Assembly: GCA_016783675.1 (NCBI GenBank)
Contig: JADHWE010000017.1
Span: 1 to 37,536, forward strand
DNA length: 37,536 nt
Source: Kiritimatiellia bacterium
GTDB lineage: Bacteria > Verrucomicrobiota > Kiritimatiellia > UBA8416 > JABMPJ01
Direction: 5' to 3'
Below the pieces are notes generated by a model. That model was not told the DNA's origin and made no database searches. It saw only the letters and a list, made by a program, of their open reading frames with translations. This document shows positions 1 to 8,145 of this stretch, piece by piece. Both the position numbers and the translations under genes were made by a program. The stretch's first letter is position 1, and every line of letters starts with the position of its first letter.

Positions 1-704
1 CACTCATCGATTTCCTTTCCATAGAGCATGTCGTCGTCTTCGAGGGCCACCTCTTCGGTCGGGTAGTCCAGAAGGATCTTGGCTTCTTCTATGATGTGCT
101 CGATGGGGCGGCGCGTGAGCCAGTACTTGCGGTACTCCTTGCCGCCGTATTCCGCCTTCAGGCGCGAGGTCGAGCAGTAGGAGCAATTGTACGGGCATCC
201 AAAGTGAGAGATGATCTCCTTGCGATGACGGCTGCCTATACTCGGAATCGTGTCAAAGTACTCCCGCCTCGCCGGCATCATCTGGCTCACGGGAACCGGT
301 TCCCCCCGGAGAATGCCGGATCCGTCGCCAGCAACAATGCGCTCAATGGCGCCGTAGACGGGACCCGTCACTACCGTGTCAACGCCATCGAGCTCAGCGG
401 ACTCGGGAACGGCGGTGACGTGGTGACCGCCAAAGATGGCATGCACACTGGGCGCCAGGGCTTTCACACGACGACTGAAATCGAGACCGGGATCGAAAAA
501 TGCCGACAACGGAGAGAGGCACAGGTAATCCGCATCCCAAGCGACGACGTCCTCGACGGCCGACTCCTCATTCGCGTCGAACCACCGAATCAGATGCCCG
601 CACTTCTTAACCTCCGCGGCCACGTACTCCAGCCCGTAGACCTCTTCCGTGCCAAGATGGATAAGCGCAAACCGGCATGCTTTGTGGTGGTCATTCATCG
701 GCAT
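1..704 (-). CDS. B12-binding radical SAM protein, 3' end beyond window
   Basis: The reading frame starts with M-P-M-N-D-H-H and runs off the left edge, so about 235 residues are visible. The N-terminal part has the layout of a cobalamin-binding domain, including a GGHHVTAVPE stretch like those in B12-dependent radical SAM enzymes. It is followed by a radical SAM cluster motif, GCPYNCSYC, whose cysteine codons lie at 195-197, 183-185 and 174-176 (about C170, C174 and C177). Family knowledge: such proteins bind a 4Fe-4S cluster, SAM and cobalamin, and often methylate or rearrange unreactive carbons in lipids, sugars or natural products. ATG codons at 704 and 698 are both possible starts and neither has a strong ribosome binding site. 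It lies 43 bases after a second protein of the same class and is probably in the same transcript. The substrate cannot be told from sequence. Confidence 0.85.
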   Translation of the reverse strand, partial: MPMNDHHKACRFALIHLGTEEVYGLEYVAAEVKKCGHLIRWFDANEESAVEDVVAWDADYLCLSPLSAFFDPGLDFSRRVKALAPSVHAIFGGHHVTAVPESAELDGVDTVVTGPVYGAIERIVAGDGSGILRGEPVPVSQMMPARREYFDTIPSIGSRHRKEIISHFGCPYNCSYCSTSRLKAEYGGKEYRKYWLTRRPIEHIIEEAKILLDYPTEEVALEDDDMLYGKEIDE

Positions 705-747
705 ATTCCCGCATCCGCCCTGGTGATCTTCCCGGGGTTTCCCTGCC

Positions 748-2256
748 TCAATCCAGGTCCCAGCTCCGGTAGTATTCCCTGTACATCAGCGCAATCAGAT
801 CTTCGTAGAGTTCGGCATGATTCTCAAGATCTCTTTCGCACAGCTCGATCTTTGGAAAGTACGCTTCGGGCAGCCTCGTATACAGGCTGTATACCCGACG
901 AATATTATACACTTCCTCGGGAGACATTGGCTGGTGCTTCAGAATCGGAGGGTCGGTAAAGTTGGTCACCTTCTCATGGCCGGTGATATACTCTTCCCGG
1001 ATACAGAAATCCCGAAGCGGCGTGCCGACAAACGGATAGAAGATCGACATGATCGAAATATCCAGATCGAGTTCTCGGACGAAGAAGATGGTCTCAAACG
1101 CTTCTTCGCGCGTTTCCGTCGGCAAGCCGATCATGGTGTAGCCTGTACTCCGGATACCGAAATCCCTGATAATCTTGAACGCCTCCCGCATGTCGTCCAG
1201 TGTGGTTCTGCGCTTGCAGATGTCATGCAGGATCCGCTCCGACCCCGACTCGATGCCGCACGAAATCTGTACCGGCGTCCCCATTGCTGCCAGGGGCTCA
1301 ATCCGGTTCTCCTTGACCGACTCCGGCCGGGTCTGGACCATCATCGGCAACTGCACTTCAGCGCCATACCACCGGCAGAATTCCTGGAGGTGATGCAGCG
1401 GGATGCTCAGGAAACACTCATCCTGGAACTGGAGCATCTCGGCGCCCATCTCAACCTGCTTTTTGATGGCTTCGACCAGGTTAGCGAAGGGGCGTAACCT
1501 GACGAACTTGCCGAGGCCCTTGTAGGTTCGCTTAAAGGCGGTGTTGGCACAATAGGTACAATCGAAAGGACACCCCCGCGAGGACTCTATCTGTCCACGA
1601 TGGTAGATCCTGCCATCAAACGGGGCAGTGAAATGCCGCTCATCAAAGAATGAGAAATCGAGGGGTCTCCTCCACAGCTGGTCCTCGGGGACAAGCGGCC
1701 TTATCGGGTTTTTCTGCACGCCGTCGGCTGTCTTTATCCAGAGATTCTGCACGTCTGAGAGGTCCTGCTGGTTGAGGAACCGCGTCAGGAATTCTTCCCA
1801 TGCCGCCTCCCCTTCTCCCCTGCACAGTGCATCGACGAAGGGGTTGCCTATCACGGCGTCCGGGGCGACCGTAGGGTGGACGCCCCCCAGAATGACAAAC
1901 GGCTTGGGCTCCATCGGGCCCAGCGCTTGGATGAGTGTTTCAAATTGTTCAAATTCAATGGAGTTTACGGTCACGGCAAGGATATCCGGACGGAAACGGT
2001 CGAGGGTCTGCCTGAGGTCCCTGGCGAGATGCTCGTGCGGCAGAAGCTGGACGGCGTGCTCCCGGTCAGACACCTTGAATTCACCAGTGCGTTCACGCTC
2101 TTCCGGAACGGAGCCTTCCTTCTGATAGAATGTGGTCTCGAAATACTCCACCTCGCACCCGAGATCCTTGGCGATCGTGGAGAGAATACCCACGGCAAGC
2201 GGCATGACGCCATCGTTGGTAGAGTTTGGATAGAGAAGCAGTACTCTTGCTTTCAA
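748..2256 (-). CDS. B12-binding radical SAM protein
   Basis: A 502-residue protein with an N-terminal cobalamin-binding-like domain (about residues 1-150, with LGGVHPTVAP near 123-132) and a radical SAM domain. The cluster motif is GCPFDCTYC, with C229, C233 and C236. I chose the TTG start at 2256 because AGGAGGT lies 7 bases upstream and the TTG overlaps the stop of the preceding glycosyltransferase as TTGA. A longer frame to 2466 exists but would overlap that gene by about 210 bases. The class matches HpnJ/BchE-like oxidoreductases and methylases that act on lipids or secondary metabolites, but I cannot assign a reaction. The context (GT2, FAD oxidoreductase, second B12 radical SAM) suggests modification of a lipid-linked or glycan product. 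Confidence 0.9.
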   Translation of the reverse strand: MKARVLLLYPNSTNDGVMPLAVGILSTIAKDLGCEVEYFETTFYQKEGSVPEERERTGEFKVSDREHAVQLLPHEHLARDLRQTLDRFRPDILAVTVNSIEFEQFETLIQALGPMEPKPFVILGGVHPTVAPDAVIGNPFVDALCRGEGEAAWEEFLTRFLNQQDLSDVQNLWIKTADGVQKNPIRPLVPEDQLWRRPLDFSFFDERHFTAPFDGRIYHRGQIESSRGCPFDCTYCANTAFKRTYKGLGKFVRLRPFANLVEAIKKQVEMGAEMLQFQDECFLSIPLHHLQEFCRWYGAEVQLPMMVQTRPESVKENRIEPLAAMGTPVQISCGIESGSERILHDICKRRTTLDDMREAFKIIRDFGIRSTGYTMIGLPTETREEAFETIFFVRELDLDISIMSIFYPFVGTPLRDFCIREEYITGHEKVTNFTDPPILKHQPMSPEEVYNIRRVYSLYTRLPEAYFPKIELCERDLENHAELYEDLIALMYREYYRSWDLD

Positions 2257-3293
2257 AGCACGGACCTCCTCTGGTCGGTCACGTGCTGAATCAGGCCGAT
2301 GCCCACTGAAAGTCCGCAACACAGAAAGTACAGCCCGTGAAGGGGCATCGCGCCCATGGCGAATGCCCTGCCGCGGCACTGACGAAGGAAGCGGTAGAAG
2401 TCTCGATTCAGTATCACGACGCCCCCTGCCGTGAGCACAGCCCCGGCCAGGAACGCGACGTGCCATGCACCAGCCACACCGAACAGAACCGCCAGGAACA
2501 CCAGGGCCACGCTGAGGCGCTGTGTGTGTTCGACGTTGAGGGTGTGCGTCATGCTCCTGCTACGCAACATGAGCACCACCCACGGCGCACCTCGCCTGAG
2601 CACGTCGTTGGCGAGCGTGCTCAGGAACGGCCAATGTTTAAGGTGAGTACACTCAATCGACGGATCAAGAACGATACGGCAGCCGTCGGCCGTCATACGC
2701 ATGCCCAGTTCGATGTCTTCGATGGCGGGCCGTTTGTAGCACTGTTCATCCAAACCACCGTACGCAAGAAACACCTTCCGCCGGATGGCGCCACACCCGC
2801 ACCAGAAGGTCGGGATTTCCCCGGCCGAGCGGCAGTGCGTGTAGCGATGGAGTAGATTGCGGTACTGCGAGAACAGCCCGGGCGCCTCGGGCCGGTCATC
2901 GTATGTCCCGATGACTGCGGCTGTGTCGGCACTGCTTTCCAGTGTCTGGACCAGGCGCTGTACCGTATCGACATGGACACAGACATCGGCATCAACGAAC
3001 ACGATGATGTCGCCCTCGCAGCACCTGACCCCGTGGTTGCGGGCGCGGGCCGGGCCGTCAGGGCCCTCTATGCGAAGGTACCGGTGGCCGAACGCATCCA
3101 CCACCGACCGGATGTCTTCCGTCGATCCGTCATCGACCACCACCACGCTGAAGGCCTGGAAAGTGGACGCTGCCAGCGCGGCAAGGCAACGCTGGAGACC
3201 GCACCGATCATTGTAGACGGGCACCACAACGTCGACAGTTGCGTCCAGTGCGGCGGCGGTTGCGGTGGGCCCAGTGTCAGGGCAGGCACTCAT
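2253..3293 (-). CDS. Membrane-associated family 2 glycosyltransferase
   Basis: A 346-residue GT2 protein. The GT-A fold starts with DVVVPVYND (21-29), VVDDGS (52-57) and the PARARNHG stretch. The nucleotide-sugar and metal binding motif is DAD (101-103), followed later by an IEDIELGMR segment like the acceptor-side ED motif of GT2 enzymes. After about residue 265 there are hydrophobic segments and a short cytoplasmic tail, so it probably sits in the inner membrane and transfers a sugar to a lipid-linked acceptor. The ATG at 3293 overlaps the upstream stop as ATGA, and its own stop overlaps the next start as TTGA. These coupled ends place it firmly in an operon with the membrane protein upstream and the radical SAM gene downstream. 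Donor and acceptor are unknown. Confidence 0.88.
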   Translation of the reverse strand: MSACPDTGPTATAAALDATVDVVVPVYNDRCGLQRCLAALAASTFQAFSVVVVDDGSTEDIRSVVDAFGHRYLRIEGPDGPARARNHGVRCCEGDIIVFVDADVCVHVDTVQRLVQTLESSADTAAVIGTYDDRPEAPGLFSQYRNLLHRYTHCRSAGEIPTFWCGCGAIRRKVFLAYGGLDEQCYKRPAIEDIELGMRMTADGCRIVLDPSIECTHLKHWPFLSTLANDVLRRGAPWVVLMLRSRSMTHTLNVEHTQRLSVALVFLAVLFGVAGAWHVAFLAGAVLTAGGVVILNRDFYRFLRQCRGRAFAMGAMPLHGLYFLCCGLSVGIGLIQHVTDQRRSVL

Positions 3294-3649
3294 GCGTCGC
3301 CGGTCGCCGAGGATTTCCTGCGGATACGTGCCACGCGGTTGTAGAGATACCCGATCAACCATCCAACGGCCGCACCCACCGTGAAGGCCCACAGGAAGCC
3401 AATGAAGGCACCGCGCCAGGTGACCGAGTACCCGGGGAAGTAGTTAGACAGAAGCTTGAGGTGTGCGCCGGTGTCAGGGCCGGCCTCAACAACCAGGATG
3501 GCCGTCATCGCAAACAACCCTACGCCGGCGATCAGCCCAAACACGAGCGCCAGTATAGCGCCATCCAGGCGGGCGATCATGCGCGTCAGTTCCCGCTCCA
3601 TGTCGCGTGCCGCCAGCCCGACTTCGCTCTGTGAGTTTGCTTCTGTCAT
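3290..3649 (-). CDS. Small two-segment membrane protein sharing a module with the adjacent FAD oxidoreductase
   Basis: About 119 residues from the ATG at 3649; an in-frame GTG at 3670 would add seven residues. It has two strongly hydrophobic segments (about 30-55 and 80-103) separated by a short loop, and a basic C-terminal tail, so it is an inner-membrane protein. Residues 21-105 align clearly with the C-terminal extension of the FAD protein encoded just upstream. Shared features are an RLDA/RLDG start, a GLF..TA stretch in the first hydrophobic segment and a PGY..TW.GAF.G signature between the two. The stop overlaps the glycosyltransferase start as ATGA. I know no named family for it. A scaffold or partner role for the FAD protein and glycosyltransferase is inference. 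Confidence 0.8.
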   Translation of the reverse strand: MTEANSQSEVGLAARDMERELTRMIARLDGAILALVFGLIAGVGLFAMTAILVVEAGPDTGAHLKLLSNYFPGYSVTWRGAFIGFLWAFTVGAAVGWLIGYLYNRVARIRRKSSATGDA

Positions 3650-3671
3650 TGTTACTCGCGTGTTGCCCACA

Positions 3672-3764
3672 AGGAGATCCCTCGACTTTCGCTCGGGATG
3701 ACCGTTTCTAAATCACCGAGGACCCCCAAGGAATTGTCATGCTGAGCTTGTCGAAGCATCTCCT
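3672..3764. repeat. Intergenic imperfect inverted repeat (REP-like)
   Basis: The left arm (3672-3702) begins AGGAGATCCCTCGACT and ends GGGATGAC. The right arm (3736-3764), reverse-complemented, begins AGGAGATGCTTCGACA and ends GCATGAC. The arms are 29-31 bases and enclose about 33 bases. It sits between two same-strand genes and fills most of that 147-base gap. From memory, sequences of this kind (GAGATCC.TCGAC...GGATGACA with a CTGAGC..GTCGAAG partner) recur between genes of many environmental bacteria. I cannot search for further copies; I noticed only this one here. Confidence 0.65.
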
Positions 3765-3796
3765 CCAAGCCATCCTGATGGTTTAGCCAACACGCC

Positions 3797-5593
3797 CTAC
3801 TGGTCCAACACTTCCTGGCTCAGCCGGGCTTCCATCCGTTTCCTGATATGTCGCAGGTAGCCTTGTACCAGAACGTTTCGCGTGCGCGCAAGTGCGTATG
3901 CCAACACGAACACCAGGAGCGCGACTTCTGCCATGCCCACGAAAGCACCCAACCACGTGAGGCGGTAGCCGGGCATGTAGTGTCCCAGCAGCGACAGCAT
4001 GGGGCCGACCGGCTCGCCGCCTCGCAGCAACAGCACGGCCGTGGCGACAAAGAGACCCAGACCGCTGACGATTCCGGCCGCCACACCGGCCGCAACGGCA
4101 TCGAGCCGAGAAAAGGTCAGCTTCAGTTTCCGCGCGAGCCACGGATCAATGGAGAGGGTGTCCGCCCACACATCGTCTGCTGTCGACAGGGGCTGCTCGT
4201 GATAGCCTCCATCCACGTTCACCGACCATACGTCGTGTGTCGCACCCATGATGTTACGCGCCGCATACACGCCCGTCAGCATGGAGTGGTCCTGGTTGTT
4301 GTACCGGTGCAGGCCGTTCCGTCCGATCGTCTGCAGGTTCTCAAAGCCGGCGAGGTAGTCACGAATGATCGCCACGTTCTGCGTATAGCTGTGATCGTAG
4401 ACGGGGTACGCCTTGGGCATTCGCACGATCGTTCCATCTACAACGTCCTCGCGGTTCACAAATCCGAGCTGCACGCATTCGTCGAGCGCGAACGCGATGA
4501 GTTCCTCATCGGGCTGCGACCACATGGGATCCGAGTCCGAAAGGAAGTACTCCAACCCGAGTGACGTGGTGTCGGGGTCCGGCACCATGTCGGGACTCCA
4601 GTTCTTGTAGTTCTGGATACGCCCCATCAGGACGGTGGGCGTATGGATGTAGATCCAGTTGTCAGGGAAGACGTGCTCACGCTGGACAATGAGCACGGCG
4701 GTAAAGTAATCACGGTAGCGCAGCGCAGCGGCGGCTTGCCGGACGGCTTCCGGAGCCGCCGGATCCAGGCCCAGAACGAGCTCGCGCAACGGCATGGATG
4801 AAACGACGTGGTCGGCGGCGAGCTCCGAGGTCTCGCCGCCATGCTCTGTAACCACGTGCGTGATACGTTTGTCGACATGCTTGATGCGCGTCACACGCGT
4901 GTCACAGAGCGTGGTGCTGCCACGTTCAGCCACCACATCCCTGCAGCGCTCCCACATCATGCCCGGCCCCAGGCGTGGATAGAGGAACTGCTCGATAAGC
5001 GTTGGGATCACACTGCCGGCGCGACTCGTCCCCTTGGCGGAGACAATGTTGCGCAGCGCCTCCGCGAGCGACAGATTCCGAATCCGCTGTGCGGCCCAAT
5101 CGGCCGATATCTCAGAGCAAGGCATGCCCCACACCTTCTCGGTGTAGGTCTTGAAGAAGATTTCGTACAGCCGGGTCCCAAAACGATTGCTCACCCACTG
5201 CTCCAGCGAGTGCTCGGACACACTGGGACTTGCCTTGGCTTTGGCGTAACTCAGGCCGATCCGCGCGGCTTCCCGTACCCCCAGTCCCTTCAGCGCATTG
5301 GTTGCGCGGAGCGGGTAGTCAAAGAACCGGCCGTTGTAGTGGATGCGTGACAGGCGCGACCGCACCAGCAAGTCATCGCCAAGGATCTCCCGCCACAACC
5401 GGTTGATGCAAGCGACATTCGAGAAGAACCGGTGTCCTCCGATGTCGAAACGATAGCCACGGTAGCTGACCGTTTGGGAGAGTCCTCCGACCTGGGTGTC
5501 GGCCTCGATGATGGTGGCCGTCTTTTCTGACTTGGCCAGCTCATAGGCAGCCGTCAACCCCGCCGGCCCGGCACCGATAATGATCGTCCCCAT
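3797..5593 (-). CDS. FAD-dependent oxidoreductase (UDP-galactopyranose mutase/amine-oxidase-like) with C-terminal membrane module
   Basis: A 598-residue protein. The N-terminus carries the dinucleotide-binding motif IIIGAGPAGLTAAYEL, then the GGLSQTV and FDIGGHRFF stretches typical of the UDP-galactopyranose mutase/protoporphyrinogen-oxidase-like FAD proteins found in polysaccharide clusters. Near the end of the FAD domain TIGRNGLHRYNNQDHS is the second FAD-contacting region. Residues 492-575 are an added module with two hydrophobic segments, homologous to the small membrane protein downstream, so the enzyme is probably tethered to the inner membrane. The ATG at 5593 starts directly at the FAD motif and has GAAGG 8 bases upstream; the longer frame to 5791 adds a proline- and serine-rich stretch that is probably not translated. 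Whether it isomerises a sugar ring or oxidises another substrate cannot be told. Confidence 0.85.
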   Translation of the reverse strand: MGTIIIGAGPAGLTAAYELAKSEKTATIIEADTQVGGLSQTVSYRGYRFDIGGHRFFSNVACINRLWREILGDDLLVRSRLSRIHYNGRFFDYPLRATNALKGLGVREAARIGLSYAKAKASPSVSEHSLEQWVSNRFGTRLYEIFFKTYTEKVWGMPCSEISADWAAQRIRNLSLAEALRNIVSAKGTSRAGSVIPTLIEQFLYPRLGPGMMWERCRDVVAERGSTTLCDTRVTRIKHVDKRITHVVTEHGGETSELAADHVVSSMPLRELVLGLDPAAPEAVRQAAAALRYRDYFTAVLIVQREHVFPDNWIYIHTPTVLMGRIQNYKNWSPDMVPDPDTTSLGLEYFLSDSDPMWSQPDEELIAFALDECVQLGFVNREDVVDGTIVRMPKAYPVYDHSYTQNVAIIRDYLAGFENLQTIGRNGLHRYNNQDHSMLTGVYAARNIMGATHDVWSVNVDGGYHEQPLSTADDVWADTLSIDPWLARKLKLTFSRLDAVAAGVAAGIVSGLGLFVATAVLLLRGGEPVGPMLSLLGHYMPGYRLTWLGAFVGMAEVALLVFVLAYALARTRNVLVQGYLRHIRKRMEARLSQEVLDQ

Positions 5594-5683
5594 GCAAGAG
5601 CCCTTCTGCTGCGCTGACGGTGACAGACTCACGGGCAGCCTGTCAACCCCCTGTGATACTGTTTCCAGCGCGGAAGAATCGCC

Positions 5684-5711
5684 GAGTGGCGAGCGGCAGG
5701 TGGCAAGTGGC
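5684..5711. repeat. Degenerate heptanucleotide tandem repeat
   Basis: Four 7-base units lie head to tail: GAGTGGC, GAGCGGC, AGGTGGC and AAGTGGC, followed by a decayed fifth. They sit in the 299-base gap between the divergent FAD oxidoreductase and radical SAM genes. Short tandem heptamers between genes are known in several lineages, for example the STRR elements of cyanobacteria. No coding or regulatory function is evident. Confidence 0.6.
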
Positions 5712-5860
5712 GAGGGTGCGCTGGGTGAACATGGCGCCGCAAACGGAGGCTTCAGGCTTGAATCATTTGAAAGCATAGAATAAAACCGCATAGCTGAAGA
5801 GGATCAGCCACCCCGTTCCCGTAGGTATGTCGCAAGGACGCCTGTCCTGATGAATGCCTG

Positions 5861-5887
5861 AATCATAGTCCCATGATTGAAGAGGTG
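5861..5887 (+). promoter_or_regulatory. Small inverted repeat and ribosome binding site ahead of the + strand radical SAM gene
   Basis: AATCAT (5861-5866) and ATGATT (5873-5878) form a perfect 6-base inverted repeat with a 6-base spacer. GAGGTG (5882-5887) follows, 5 bases before the ATG at 5893, and serves as the ribosome binding site that fixes this start. The inverted repeat could be an operator or a leader hairpin; I see no clear sigma-70 promoter. Apart from the heptamer array, the rest of the 5594-5892 gap shows nothing I can name. Confidence 0.4.
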
Positions 5888-5892
5888 AATGG

Positions 5893-6990
5893 ATGCCCAC
5901 ATTGCAGAAGACCACGAAAAGAGAGATCACCCGCAGGTCCGTTCTCTATGTGGGATATCCCTGCAACATTCGATGCAAGTTCTGCTACTACACCTTTGCG
6001 CCGGACAAGCGCTGGCGGCCTATTGAGGAAACGAAGCACGACGCCAACCTTTTTCGCAAGAAATACGGCCATGAGCGGGTGGATATCACGGGCGGAGAAC
6101 CCACCATCTACCCGAACATATTCGACCTAAGCCGGCATTGCAGCGAGATCGGGCTGAGACCCTCGCTCATAACCAACACGCAGGTACTGGCCGATGAAGA
6201 TACTGCCCAGAAGTTCGCTGACAGCGGCGTGTACGATTTCCTCTGCTCACTCCATGCTCTCGGGGATCTGTACAACGAGATCACCCAGACTCAGAACGGC
6301 TGGGGAAAGCTCGAAAAGGCGGTGGGCAACCTGAACAGATTGGGCATCCCATGGCGCGTCAATTGCACCTTGAACCGGCACATTCTGTCTCAGCTTGAGG
6401 ATATTGCAAAGTACGCGGCAGAAAACGGGGCAAGGGTGATCAATTTCATCTCGTTCAACCCTTTCTACGAATGGGAAGAGAAGGGGGGTGCCGATTTCCA
6501 GGCTAGACATTCCGAGATCATGCCCAGCCTGACCAAAGCACTGGAGTATTGCGACCGCGTAAACCTGGAAGCGAATGTAAGGTACCTTCCATTCTGCATG
6601 ATGCGGGGTCACGAAGAGAAATGTTACAACTTCCAACAGGTGCCCTATGATTCACACGAATGGAACTACACGACCTGGTCATTTGCGGAAAGAGGGCTCT
6701 TCGACAGGAAGACGCGGTGGATCTGGCAGGGGGTAGCAGGCAATGCCATGCGCTGGCTGGGCAAGACGCTGGGTGAGGAGACGACCTCGCGCTGGTGGGC
6801 CGGTAGAAACAAGCGCAACCTCTATGAAAAGGGAGCGCCATGCAATAAATGCCGCATAGAGAAGATCTGCGATTGCTTCACCAAGCAGTATGCGACCCGG
6901 TATGGATTCGACGAAGCCAGACCGTATGACGGGGTTCGGATCACCGATCCTGTTCACTTCATTTCCAAACAGGAAAAAGTGATCGACTGA
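5893..6990 (+). CDS. Radical SAM protein with C-terminal cysteine cluster (SPASM-like)
   Basis: A 365-residue protein. The cluster motif is CNIRCKFCYY (C24, C28, C31), followed by the GGEP motif (67-70), both standard for radical SAM enzymes that bind a 4Fe-4S cluster and SAM. The C-terminal part has further cysteines: one in GHEEKCYNF and a CNKC...CDC group, suggesting an auxiliary iron-sulfur cluster as in SPASM or twitch domains. There is no B12-binding domain, unlike the two radical SAM proteins to its left. It reads opposite to its left neighbours and starts a three-gene + strand stretch with a sulfotransferase and a glycosyltransferase. Known relatives oxidise or epimerise peptides, sugars or cofactors; this substrate is unknown. 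Confidence 0.87.
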   Translation: MPTLQKTTKREITRRSVLYVGYPCNIRCKFCYYTFAPDKRWRPIEETKHDANLFRKKYGHERVDITGGEPTIYPNIFDLSRHCSEIGLRPSLITNTQVLADEDTAQKFADSGVYDFLCSLHALGDLYNEITQTQNGWGKLEKAVGNLNRLGIPWRVNCTLNRHILSQLEDIAKYAAENGARVINFISFNPFYEWEEKGGADFQARHSEIMPSLTKALEYCDRVNLEANVRYLPFCMMRGHEEKCYNFQQVPYDSHEWNYTTWSFAERGLFDRKTRWIWQGVAGNAMRWLGKTLGEETTSRWWAGRNKRNLYEKGAPCNKCRIEKICDCFTKQYATRYGFDEARPYDGVRITDPVHFISKQEKVID

Positions 6991-7121
6991 AACCGATAGC
7001 CTTAACTCTCCTCACATAGCCCGTTGGAAGGCTAAGGGCATTGGGGCTTTGACTCACTATCCGGGTCCGGTACACTTGCGGCTGGCTTACCGGGCACGAT
7101 TGCGACGTCAGGTTTTTGGTT

Positions 7122-8057
7122 ATGCTGCACCGTATTAATCGTATATTCCAACGAATCCCGCCTATAGCGAATTCTTTTGCGGGGCGGCGATTACATGAAG
7201 TACTTCTGCGGCGAACATTCAGGGCGGAACTGGATTTGATCGAAGGGAAGCATGACATCCCGGACACAACGCCTCGAGATGCGAGTACAAGACCGAGCAT
7301 CATCCATTTCTCCATGAATAAAGCTGCGACTCAATATACCCGGCACATTCTCGAGCAATGCGCCGTCAAACAAGACATGACTGCTGTGAACATCCATGCG
7401 TATGCGTTCGATTCGGATTTCCCGTATCTCGATCAGCTTTCTGCGGAAGAAATGAGAGCATATCAGCACATATTCAAACCTACAGGCTACCTATACAGCA
7501 CGTTCGGCGGAATGATCGAAGGCATCCCCGATCTTGAGAGATACAAGACGCTCCTGATGGTGCGAGATCCGCGAGATATCCTGATTTCCGAGTATTACTC
7601 AACCGCGTTCAGCCATGCTACCCCAGCGCCATACGGAAACAAACATACGCGGTTTGCCCGGGAAAGAACACATGCCGTACAATCTGCCATTGATGACTAT
7701 GCTGTTGCTGAGAGCGAGAGAATCAACACGATCATGTTACGATATAAGATCTTGCTCATGGACCGGTATCCCCATGTATATCTCACGAGATATGAAGAGA
7801 TGACTCATAATTTTTCGGACTGGCTGCATAGGCTTCTGGATTACTGCGAGTTGAACATCAGTCGTGATTCCTTCGCGGCGTTCGTTGAGAAACATGAACA
7901 AGTGCGGCCAAGAGTTGAGAACATTCACCGGCATACCCGCAAAGGCCGCCCCAGCGAATACAAAGAAACATTAAGGCCGGAAACCATCGAATATCTGAAC
8001 CAGAAGTTCTCGCCGGTTCTTTCGACATTCGAATACGAGGTACAATCTCATGCTTGA
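7122..8057 (+). CDS. Sulfotransferase-family protein
   Basis: About 311 residues from the ATG at 7122; a TTG at 7116 is an alternative and neither has a good ribosome binding site. The pattern fits PAPS-dependent sulfotransferases. A phosphosulfate-loop-like stretch IIHFSMNKAATQYTR lies near residues 60-74, and a 3'-phosphate binding segment, MVRDPRDILISEYYS, near 146-160. Close to the C-terminus, RKGRPSEYKETL resembles the RKG..G.WK element that closes over PAPS. In the family the usual product is a sulfated carbohydrate or lipid, and the setting suggests decoration of the glycan made here. The gene is visibly richer in A and T than the housekeeping genes at the right, which hints at acquisition by transfer. 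Confidence 0.8.
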   Translation: MLHRINRIFQRIPPIANSFAGRRLHEVLLRRTFRAELDLIEGKHDIPDTTPRDASTRPSIIHFSMNKAATQYTRHILEQCAVKQDMTAVNIHAYAFDSDFPYLDQLSAEEMRAYQHIFKPTGYLYSTFGGMIEGIPDLERYKTLLMVRDPRDILISEYYSTAFSHATPAPYGNKHTRFARERTHAVQSAIDDYAVAESERINTIMLRYKILLMDRYPHVYLTRYEEMTHNFSDWLHRLLDYCELNISRDSFAAFVEKHEQVRPRVENIHRHTRKGRPSEYKETLRPETIEYLNQKFSPVLSTFEYEVQSHA

Positions 8058-8145
8058 TGGGAGCATGCCAGGCCCTGTTCGGTGCCGAAGAATCGTCCCG
8101 GCACCTTGACCTCTCGCGCGGGGGCGCGTACACTTCGTCTCCCCA

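Noticed and set aside
96-959. Open + strand frame of 287 codons
   Set aside because: Overlaps two clear radical SAM genes on the other strand and has no motif.
2257-2466. Extended N-terminus of the second radical SAM protein
   Set aside because: The Arg-rich extension overlaps the glycosyltransferase; the TTG at 2256 has a strong ribosome binding site.
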